From Bradyrhizobium iriomotense (GTDB lineage Bacteria; Pseudomonadota; Alphaproteobacteria; Rhizobiales; Xanthobacteraceae): a stretch of DNA of 64,000 nt. The position numbers were made by a program, and so were the translations under genes. The stretch is taken from contig NZ_JAFCLP010000007.1 of the NCBI RefSeq assembly GCF_018129405.1, positions 62,001 to 126,000 on the forward strand, written 5' to 3'. Below are positions 55,334 through 62,879 of the stretch, in pieces; within the stretch, counting starts at the first letter, position 1; each line of letters begins with the position of its first letter. The notes beneath the pieces are model-generated. The model saw only the letters and a program-made list of their open reading frames with translations. It did not search any database and was not told where the DNA came from.

Positions 55334-56403
55334 CAGCGACACGCACCCTCATTATCGCCGAAGCCGGCGTTAATCATTCCGGCAGCCTCGATACTGCGTT
55401 GGCGCTAGTCGACGCGGCTGCGGATGCTGGCGCAGACGTCGTCAAATTCCAGACGTTTACCGCCGACGCGGTGGCCGGCCGTTCGGCCAGCAAGGCGCGC
55501 TACCAGCAACGCACGACCGGGGCCGGCGAGAGCCAGCACGCCATGCTGCAGCGGCTCGAGCTGCCGCATGCCGCGCACCACACGCTGGTCGCCCGGGCTA
55601 CGCAGCGCGGCATCGAATTTCTCTCGACTCCGTTCGATCCGGTCTCGCTCAGCTTCCTGTTGTCGCTCAATCTACCGCGCATCAAGTTCAGTTCGGGCGA
55701 CCTCACCAACGCGCCACTGCTGCATTCGGCGGCCCGAGCCGGGTCGAGGCTGATCGTGTCGACCGGAATGGCGACCTTGGGTGAAGTCGAAGAAGCATTG
55801 GGCGTGCTGGCCCACGGCTATTCCAATAGCGATGAGCCGCCCGGCATCCCCGCCTTCCGCGCGGCATGGCGCGATCCGGCCGCACGCACGCAACTGTCGC
55901 AACGCGTCAGCCTCCTGCATTGCACGACTGAATATCCCTGCCCGCCGGATGATGTGAATCTTGCGGCCATGGCGGCGATGCGTGCTGCATTTCAGATTCC
56001 GGTTGGTTACTCCGATCACACCGAAGGCATTGAGATATCCCTCGCGGCAGTCGCGCTCGGTGCCAGCATCATCGAGAAACATTTGACGCTCGATCGCAAA
56101 GCCGAGGGGCCCGATCACGCGGCGTCGCTGGAGCCCGACGATTTTGCGCGCATGGTAAGGGCGATCCGCCGCATCGAGGGCGCAATTGGCGATGGCGTCA
56201 AGACGCCAAGACCCTCCGAAATCGGCAATATTCCTATCGCGCGCAAGAGCCTTGTCGCGGCTCGCGCGCTGCAGGTTGGCGACGTGCTCGGGCCGGACGA
56301 TGTCGCCAGCAAGCGTCCCGGTTCCGGTCGCTCGCCGATCGAATACTGGTCGCTGCTCGGCACCAAGGTCTCTCATCCCCATGATGAGGAAGACCCGCTA
56401 TGA
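55330..56403 (+). CDS. legI: Legionaminic acid synthase (NeuB family)
   Basis: 357 residues. AEAGVNHSGSLDTA, VKFQTF, HCTTEYPCP and GYSDHTEG mark a PEP-condensing nonulosonate synthase. A C-terminal SAF domain (KSLVAARALQVGDVL) is at about 300-350. It forms the C9 acid from the LegG product and PEP. It shares ATGA with the legG stop. Unlike the fused homologue at 34726, it has the standard length. Confidence 0.93.
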   Translation: MTATRTLIIAEAGVNHSGSLDTALALVDAAADAGADVVKFQTFTADAVAGRSASKARYQQRTTGAGESQHAMLQRLELPHAAHHTLVARATQRGIEFLSTPFDPVSLSFLLSLNLPRIKFSSGDLTNAPLLHSAARAGSRLIVSTGMATLGEVEEALGVLAHGYSNSDEPPGIPAFRAAWRDPAARTQLSQRVSLLHCTTEYPCPPDDVNLAAMAAMRAAFQIPVGYSDHTEGIEISLAAVALGASIIEKHLTLDRKAEGPDHAASLEPDDFARMVRAIRRIEGAIGDGVKTPRPSEIGNIPIARKSLVAARALQVGDVLGPDDVASKRPGSGRSPIEYWSLLGTKVSHPHDEEDPL

Positions 56404-56471
56404 AGCCCGAATGATCCGGCCGTGGCCCGCGGGCAGAACACGTACTCTTGTGGCGTCCTCCGGACGCGGGG

Positions 56472-57335
56472 TCACGTTCCCTCGGATTTCCGGAACGCCA
56501 TCACCTTGAGCGGCGCGTAATCGCCGATTCCGGACGGCAATGCTTGCGACATGAAACGGACGAAATGCGAGTTGCGACGGAATTCCGCACCGCAGGCGTT
56601 CAACGCAATGTCGTGAAGAACGCGCGACGTGAAATAATGCGTCGAAAAATGCTGCGGGGTGATTTCCCAAAACGGTTCACGGAGCGGCAACAGGCGTTTC
56701 GTTTCGAAGAAATCGTCCGGTAGATACAGATTGTGTTCCGCCGGCGGAATGAGGCTAAAGCCAAATTCCTGCCGCGCAGCATTCAGATTCGCCAGTGCCA
56801 ACTCGAAGCACTCGATGAAAATCAGGTAGCCACCCGGCCGGACGATATCAATGATGTTTGCCAGCGCGGCTTGCTGGTCGCGCAGGTCAAGCAGGTTTAT
56901 CAGGACACGTTGACAGACCACGATATCGGCCAAGTCGTCGTAAAATCGCGGCTGCCGAACATCTCCGGCACGAATCTCGACGCCGGGTCGTTGCGAGGCG
57001 AGCATTCGTTGCGAGTCGTTTTGCTCTATGCCGACGAGCTGGGACAGGCCCCGCTTTTCGGCCAAGGTCGACAGCGTGTAGCCGTTGCCGCAACCAACGT
57101 CGACAAGGCGCACCCCTTCCAGAGGCGGCGTGCGAGCAAGCAAGGCGCGCGCGGCAGCTTCGACGAACCCGTGAATGGCTTCCGTTTCAAGTGCGCGCAG
57201 CCGCTCATCTTCCATCGTCGACTGCGGCGACAGCCCGGCCTTGCCCGCGACGCTGTCGTAATGCGCTCGAATGGCCTGGTCATAGCTCGTGGTGTCCGCT
57301 CCACCGGTCGCGCCGGACTCGACACTTCGCGTCAT
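56472..57335 (-). CDS. Class I SAM-dependent methyltransferase
   Basis: 287 residues. Motif I is VDVGCGNGYTL (about 77-87), with a further VRPGGYLIFIE segment. It has no zinc motif, unlike the C-methyltransferase at 42963. It lies antisense within the legionaminic operon, between legI and ptmE, and could O-methylate a sugar of the glycan; this is inferred from context only. Family-level recognition only. Confidence 0.8.
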   Translation of the reverse strand: MTRSVESGATGGADTTSYDQAIRAHYDSVAGKAGLSPQSTMEDERLRALETEAIHGFVEAAARALLARTPPLEGVRLVDVGCGNGYTLSTLAEKRGLSQLVGIEQNDSQRMLASQRPGVEIRAGDVRQPRFYDDLADIVVCQRVLINLLDLRDQQAALANIIDIVRPGGYLIFIECFELALANLNAARQEFGFSLIPPAEHNLYLPDDFFETKRLLPLREPFWEITPQHFSTHYFTSRVLHDIALNACGAEFRRNSHFVRFMSQALPSGIGDYAPLKVMAFRKSEGT

Positions 57336-57796
57336 CTTTCACCACCCTCAGATTTTCCGGCTTGGGCTTATAGCCTGCCGGGGGCGGGGGCAACCCCCGG
57401 CCGCGGCGTGCAGCTCATTTCGGGGGCGGAAATGCTCGTCCTCGCCATCCGCAGGTTCCACCTGTCGGCGACATCGGGGCAACGCGTATGAAGGCCCCCG
57501 TAGATATCCGTGACGCCGCTCATCAGAACCTCGAAATCCTCGATTTGCCGAAGTCGCCAGTGCGCTCACTCGCCACCTCATTGCCGAAAGAATGTTACGG
57601 CAGCCGGTGGCGCGCGACGGCGATCGAAGGGCGCGGCGCCGCGCGAGAGGCAAATCGGTTAAACAGAAATCGCGCGCCTTTATGGACCAATTGGCCGCCG
57701 TGCCGGCAGGGATTGACGTCCGGGCTGGCAGCCGCGATAAAACCGCCTTTCACGGAGCGGGCGCTGGATAAGCAACCTCTGTAAGGTCTCTCAAGC
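57336..57796. other. Intergenic region upstream of ptmE
   Basis: 461 bp between the minus-strand methyltransferase and ptmE. It carries the promoter candidate at 57713-57741. An open frame of 98 codons (57488-57784) lacks homology-like features and a good start, so it was not called. Confidence 0.45.
57713..57741 (+). promoter_or_regulatory. Candidate sigma-70-type promoter for the ptmE operon
   Basis: TTGACG (57713-57718, 5 of 6) and GATAAA (57736-57741, 4 of 6) with an ideal 17-bp spacer, 55 bp before the ptmE ATG. A GTAAGG Shine-Dalgarno is at 57781-57786. Confidence 0.45.
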
Positions 57797-58846
57797 ATGA
57801 AATCCTGGCGCAAAGCCATCATTGGACCGGAAGCGACGATCAACGAGGCAATTGCCGCGATCGAACGTGGCAGTATTCAAGTGGCGTTGGTGCTCGATGC
57901 GGCCAGCCGTCTCGTCGGAATTGTCACCGATGGCGACGTGCGACGCGGCCTGCTGCGCGGCCTTCCGCTCAGTGGTCAGGCGGCCGACGTCATGAATCGC
58001 GCCCCGATCTCCGCGCCCGCGAGCTTGTCCCGGGACGAACGTGTGCACCTGATGCGTCAGAAATTCATCAAGCAGCTGCCGCTGCTCGATGCTGGCGGTC
58101 AATTGCTCGGCGTCGAGACCCTCGATGAATTGCTCGAGACCGCACGCTACCCGAATCCGGTGCTGATCATGGCCGGCGGACTGGGCGAGCGCCTCGGAGC
58201 GCTGACCCGGGACCTTCCCAAACCGATGCTCAACGTCGGCGGACGGCCGCTGCTCGAAACCATTATCGGCAACATCGTGCAGCAGGGGTTCCGAAACATC
58301 TTCATTTCGGTGAACTACAAGGCCGAATTGATCGAGAAGCACTTTGGAGATGGCGCCTCGTTCGGCGCAACCATCCAGTATGTCCGCGAAACCGAGCGGC
58401 TCGGCACCGCCGGCGCGCTCGGTTTGTTGGAATCTCCGCCGGATATGCCCATCGTCGTGATGAACGGCGATATTCTCACCACCATCAATTTCGGCGCACT
58501 GGTCGACTTCCATAACAACTCGACGGCAGAAGCAACCATGGCCGTGCGCGAACACAAGGTGCATGTGCCCTACGGCGTCGTGACCTCATCCGACGGCTTT
58601 CTTCAAGCTATCCGCGAAAAGCCGACCGAGTCCTGGCACGTTGCCGCCGGCATCTACGTGATCGGACCTCGCGTTTTCTCTTACGTCGAACGCGGTGCGC
58701 GGATCGACATGCCCGCGGTGCTGGAACGCGTCATCGCCAAGAAAGGCCACGTCGCGATCTATCCGATCCGGGAATACTGGCTCGACATCGGCCGCCTGGA
58801 GGATTTCGAACAGGCGCATGCCGAATTTCCAGAGGTCTTCCAGTGA
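57797..58846 (+). CDS. ptmE: CBS-fused sugar-1-phosphate nucleotidyltransferase (PtmE)
   Basis: 349 residues. Residues 5-115 are a CBS pair (IVTDGDVRRGLL), and residues 120-349 a nucleotidyltransferase (IMAGGLGERLGALT, PKPMLNVGGRPL, MNGDILTT). This is the domain plan of Campylobacter PtmE, which makes GDP-glucosamine for legionaminic acid. The CBS unit resembles that of the heptose-kinase-like protein at 33333. Confidence 0.9.
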   Translation: MKSWRKAIIGPEATINEAIAAIERGSIQVALVLDAASRLVGIVTDGDVRRGLLRGLPLSGQAADVMNRAPISAPASLSRDERVHLMRQKFIKQLPLLDAGGQLLGVETLDELLETARYPNPVLIMAGGLGERLGALTRDLPKPMLNVGGRPLLETIIGNIVQQGFRNIFISVNYKAELIEKHFGDGASFGATIQYVRETERLGTAGALGLLESPPDMPIVVMNGDILTTINFGALVDFHNNSTAEATMAVREHKVHVPYGVVTSSDGFLQAIREKPTESWHVAAGIYVIGPRVFSYVERGARIDMPAVLERVIAKKGHVAIYPIREYWLDIGRLEDFEQAHAEFPEVFQ

Positions 58847-59751
58847 TGTCTCCGCGCGCGATGGTCATCGGCCTCGGTTCGATCGGGCTGCGGCACGCGC
58901 GCATACTGAACGATCTCGGCTGCCAGGTCACGACAGTTAGCCGTCGCGGCGGCGGCGACCACGTGTCGATTGCCAGTGCAGTCGCCGCGGCGCATCCGGA
59001 GTATGCCGTCGTCGCCACGGAGACCGCAGGCCATCGCGCTTCCCTCGGCGAACTCGCCGATATCGGCTTTCGCGGATCGGTGCTGGTCGAGAAACCGCTG
59101 TTTGCAAACACAGGCTCTGCGCCCGACTATCCTTTTGCGGACCTGATGGTCGCCTACAATCTGCGCTTTCATCCTGTCATGACGGCGTTGGCCAATCAGC
59201 TTGCCGGGCGGAACGCAATCACGGTCTCGGCCTATGTCGGGCAGGATATCAGGGATTGGCGGCCCGGCCGCGATCATCGCACCACGGCTTCCGCCACGAT
59301 CGAGGCCGGTGGCGGCGTACTGCGCGACCTCAGCCATGAGCTGGATTATCTACTATGGTTGTTCGGCCCGTGGCAGCGCGTGGCGGCATTGGGCGGAGCG
59401 TCCGGGGCGCGCCAAATCGAGGTGGACGATCACATCGACCTTCTGCTGGAGATGCAGGGGGCGCGAGCCGTGCAGGTGCACATGGACTATCTCGACCGGT
59501 CGGGAATCCGCAAGATCCGGATCAACTTGGCTGACGAGACCATCGAGGCCGACATTGTCGGTGGGCGTCTCACGGTGAATGGCAAGGCCACCGATTATGC
59601 GTGCGAGCGCGACGCGAGTTACAGGGCCATGCATCTTGCCGCCATCCACGGCGACAAGCCGATCTGCTCGCTGTCGGAGGGACTTGCCGTGATGGACTTG
59701 ATCGATGCCAGCGAACGCGCGTTACAGTCCAAAGACTGGGTGTCCGCATGA
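58846..59751 (+). CDS. ptmF: Gfo/Idh/MocA-type oxidoreductase (PtmF)
   Basis: 301 residues. The Rossmann motif IGLGSIGLRHARIL is near residue 8, VEKPLFANTG holds the EKP site, and GGVLRDLSHELDYLLW matches this family. PtmF acts with PtmA and PtmE in supplying the GDP-glucosamine branch of the legionaminic pathway. I chose the ATG overlapping the ptmE stop (TGATG); a GTG one codon earlier is also possible. Confidence 0.85.
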   Translation: MSPRAMVIGLGSIGLRHARILNDLGCQVTTVSRRGGGDHVSIASAVAAAHPEYAVVATETAGHRASLGELADIGFRGSVLVEKPLFANTGSAPDYPFADLMVAYNLRFHPVMTALANQLAGRNAITVSAYVGQDIRDWRPGRDHRTTASATIEAGGGVLRDLSHELDYLLWLFGPWQRVAALGGASGARQIEVDDHIDLLLEMQGARAVQVHMDYLDRSGIRKIRINLADETIEADIVGGRLTVNGKATDYACERDASYRAMHLAAIHGDKPICSLSEGLAVMDLIDASERALQSKDWVSA

Positions 59752-60464
59752 CGATGCTCTGCACCATCTGCGCACGCGGCGGCTCCAAGGGAGTCGTCGG
59801 CAAGAATGTCCGCGAGGTGCTGGGAAGGCCCTTGCTGGCCTGGACCATCGACCAAGCGCGCCAGACCGGCCTGTTCGAAGCCATCGCCTTCAGCAGCGAT
59901 TCAGATCAACTGCTCGAAGCCGCATTGAAGGCGGGGGCCGACATTGCCGTCAAACGCCCAGACGCCATGGCGACCGACAACGCCCCTAAGCTTCCCGCGA
60001 TACGTCACTGCCTTGAGCAGGCGATCGAACGGACTGGAGATATCCCAGATATCTTCGTCGATCTCGACGTCACTTCGCCGCTGCGGCTGCCCTCGGATAT
60101 TGCCGGCGCGGTAAAACTGCTGCAACAGTCAGGCGCCCGTAACGTGATCACCGGTGCGCCGGCGCGCCGCTCGCCTTATTTCAATCTGGTCGAAGCAAGG
60201 GTCGACGGTACTGTCGGCGTTGCCAAGGCAGTTGATCCGCCGATCACGCGCCGTCAGGACGCGCCGCGTTGCTTCGACATGAACGCATCGATCTACGTAT
60301 GGAGCGTCGCGGCGTTCCTCGAGCACCCTGCGGTGTTTTATCCGGATACCCGGCTGTTCGAAATGCCGGAGGAACGATCCATCGATATCGATTCCGATCT
60401 CGATCTCTTGCTGGTGGAACTGTTGCTTCGAAAGCGCCAGGAAACCACAGGGAGTAATCCATGA
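59748..60464 (+). CDS. legF: CMP-legionaminate synthetase (NeuA family)
   Basis: 238 residues. CTICARGGSKGVVGKN near residue 5 and LDVTSPLRLPSDI are the family motifs, and RSPYFNLVE follows. It activates legionaminic acid with CTP. I placed the start at the ATG overlapping the ptmF stop (ATGA). A longer upstream frame would read the 3' end of ptmF out of context. Confidence 0.92.
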   Translation: MTMLCTICARGGSKGVVGKNVREVLGRPLLAWTIDQARQTGLFEAIAFSSDSDQLLEAALKAGADIAVKRPDAMATDNAPKLPAIRHCLEQAIERTGDIPDIFVDLDVTSPLRLPSDIAGAVKLLQQSGARNVITGAPARRSPYFNLVEARVDGTVGVAKAVDPPITRRQDAPRCFDMNASIYVWSVAAFLEHPAVFYPDTRLFEMPEERSIDIDSDLDLLLVELLLRKRQETTGSNP

Positions 60465-61282
60465 CGACAAGTTTCAAGACCCTTTACGACCTCACCGGGC
60501 GGACCGCCGTGATCACCGGCGGCTGCGGCATATTGGGAAGCCGCTTTGCCGACGGTCTCGCCGAGTTCGGCGCCAACGTCGCGATTATCGATCTGGACCA
60601 CAAGGCCACCGAAACCGCCGCATCCGAGCTGAGCGCGCGCCACAGCATTCGTGCCAAAGGCTATGCCTGCGACATCACGCAACCCGATGCCGTGCGCGAG
60701 GTGGCGAAGGCCGTCGAAACCGATCTCGGCCCGTTCTCGATCCTGCTCAACAACGCCGCCAGTAAGACCCGCGACATCGATGCGTTCTTTGCACCGATCG
60801 CGACGTTTTCGCTTGAGACATGGCGCGAGGCCATGGCCGTGAATCTCGACGGCATGTTCACGGTCGCGCAGGTGTTCGGCGGTCGGATGGCCGAACTCGG
60901 CTATGGCGCCATCGTGCAGACCGCCTCGATCTATGGCTTGATGGCCCCGGACCAGCGCATCTATGAGGGCTCCGAATATCTCGGCCGCGCCATCAACACG
61001 CCTGCGGTCTACACGGCGTCCAAGGCCGGGGTCATCGGCCTGACCAAGCACCTCGCGACCTACTGGGCGGCGAAGGGCGTTCGCGTCAACACGCTGACCC
61101 CGGGGGGCGTCGAGAGCGGACAGAACGAGACCTTCAAGCAGCGTTACGGCGCTCGCATTCCGCTCGGCCGCATGGCCCGTGCCGACGAGATGGTCGGCGC
61201 GATGCTGTTCCTGGTGTCCGATGCAGCGTCCTACGTGACCGGCCAGAACATCGCCGTCGATGGCGGGCTGAGCGCATGGTGA
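60461..61282 (+). CDS. ptmA: SDR-family oxidoreductase (PtmA)
   Basis: 273 residues. The cofactor motif is TGGCGILGSRFADGL, with NNAA, YTASKAGVIGLTKHLATYWA and RVNTLTPGGVESGQ. PtmA works with PtmF in the GDP-glucosamine branch. APDQRIY, GLTK.LATYWA and the PGGV segments are shared with the SDR at 39714. Its ATG overlaps the legF stop by 4 bp. Confidence 0.9.
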   Translation: MTTSFKTLYDLTGRTAVITGGCGILGSRFADGLAEFGANVAIIDLDHKATETAASELSARHSIRAKGYACDITQPDAVREVAKAVETDLGPFSILLNNAASKTRDIDAFFAPIATFSLETWREAMAVNLDGMFTVAQVFGGRMAELGYGAIVQTASIYGLMAPDQRIYEGSEYLGRAINTPAVYTASKAGVIGLTKHLATYWAAKGVRVNTLTPGGVESGQNETFKQRYGARIPLGRMARADEMVGAMLFLVSDAASYVTGQNIAVDGGLSAW

Positions 61283-61295
61283 GCCGAGCCATGCC

Positions 61296-62810
61296 ATGTT
61301 GAAGCAGTTGATCCGGAACACGGTCATTTCCAGCGCGGCCTTCGGAATAGCAGCCGTGCTTGGCCTGATCGTCATTCCGGTCATCATCCGAACCTGGGGC
61401 GTAACCGAATTCGGCCTCATCGTGCTGGCCCGCATCCTGCTGCCGAGCGGCATGATGGGGCTGCTCGATCTCGGCCTCTCTGAAGTCACGACGCAAGCGG
61501 TCGCGCGGGCGCGCGAGCATCGCAATTGGCGCGTTGCAGGCCAGCAACTCGCGCTTCTCACCGTGATGGCCGCTGTCCTCGCAGGACTGCTCGCGGTCGC
61601 GGTCTGGATCAGCGCACCCTATCTGACCATCGCGCTCCGCGTCGATACCGCTCACGCCGACAGGTTTTCGCAGATCTTGCGCTACACCGCGCTTGCCAAC
61701 CTGGTGCTGATCCCCGCGCTGGTCTGGGAAGGCATCGTCAAGGGCTTTGAGCGCTACAACGTCCTGCGGCTGGCCGAGGTGAGCTCCACGATCGTCTATG
61801 TTGCCTGTACGATCTGGGCGGCCAACGCCGCAGCCTCGTTCGAGCTGGTGGCCTATATCTATCTCGCCAGCACCTTGATGCGTGCATGCCTGGTGTTCAC
61901 CGCGGCCTTCGTCGCTGCCGTGCGCAAGATCAGGCTCGCGATGTGGGACGCGCCGATCCGGCGCGAGCTGTTCCACCGCTGTGCGCTGTTCGCACAGGGC
62001 AAGCTGACGAGCGGCCTGGCGCAGCCGCTTCAGCCTTTCCTGGTCGGCCTCCTGTTCGGGCCCAAGGGTGTCGGAGTGTACGATACGCTGGTGCGGCTGC
62101 CTCGGGTTTCCAAGATCGTCGTCAGCCTCCTGACGTCCGCCTTGCTGCCGGTGGCAAGCCGCCTGGACGAGCGCGGCAATGCTGCAGCGTTCCAGCGCCT
62201 CGGTGAATTCGGCCTCATCATCCTGCCCATGTTCACGGTGCCGCCGCTGATGGCGGCCGCCATGCTGTCGCGCGAGATCATGCAGGTATGGATCGGACCA
62301 CAGATGGCCCCCTACGCCTTCTGGATGGGTCTGAGCTTCGTGGTGCCGATCTGCGTTCAATACATCGCCTTCGGCAACGTCATATTCCTGACCCGCACAG
62401 ACGTACAGTCGCGCTTGAACCGGCTCTTGATCTATCAATTGGCGGTGTGGGCCGTGGTGACGGTTGCGACGCTGCACCTGTTCGACGAGCGGGCGCTGAT
62501 CCTTGGCCAGGTGGTTGGGAACGCCGTCATTCTACCGTTGCAGATCGGGGCCGTGAGCCGCGGGTTGCAGCTTGACTCGTACCGCCTCCTTAGAGCACTC
62601 CTCGTCCAGGCCGTCATTCTCGTGGTCTTGGGCCTGCTGCTACTCGAGCTTGCAGACCATTTGGCAATCGACGGCTTCTGGGGCCTCGGGCTTGCGATCG
62701 CCTCGTTCTGCGTGGCGAGCTGGGCCATACAATATTTTCTCGTTCTCGAAGACCGCCAGCGGGCGATCTTCGCGGAATTGGGCCATCGCTTCGGCTGGGC
62801 GTCGACCTAG
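61296..62810 (+). CDS. Wzx-type polysaccharide flippase
   Basis: 504 residues with about 12-14 transmembrane helices, of the MOP/PST superfamily. It starts LKQLIRNTVISSAAFGIAAV, and GLLDLGLSEVTTQAVARARE is a typical first-half motif. It should flip undecaprenyl-diphosphate-linked glycan units across the inner membrane. It follows ptmA by 13 bp and is likely in the same transcript. Confidence 0.88.
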   Translation: MLKQLIRNTVISSAAFGIAAVLGLIVIPVIIRTWGVTEFGLIVLARILLPSGMMGLLDLGLSEVTTQAVARAREHRNWRVAGQQLALLTVMAAVLAGLLAVAVWISAPYLTIALRVDTAHADRFSQILRYTALANLVLIPALVWEGIVKGFERYNVLRLAEVSSTIVYVACTIWAANAAASFELVAYIYLASTLMRACLVFTAAFVAAVRKIRLAMWDAPIRRELFHRCALFAQGKLTSGLAQPLQPFLVGLLFGPKGVGVYDTLVRLPRVSKIVVSLLTSALLPVASRLDERGNAAAFQRLGEFGLIILPMFTVPPLMAAAMLSREIMQVWIGPQMAPYAFWMGLSFVVPICVQYIAFGNVIFLTRTDVQSRLNRLLIYQLAVWAVVTVATLHLFDERALILGQVVGNAVILPLQIGAVSRGLQLDSYRLLRALLVQAVILVVLGLLLLELADHLAIDGFWGLGLAIASFCVASWAIQYFLVLEDRQRAIFAELGHRFGWAST

Positions 62811-62879
62811 CTTGTTAACTTGCACCAGCATGTTCGGCAGATTGATGAACGCCTGGGTCGACACGAGGAGACGTAAACG

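Noticed and set aside
57488-57784. Open frame of 98 codons before ptmE
   Set aside because: Composition is not protein-like, it covers the candidate ptmE promoter, and no start signal is visible.
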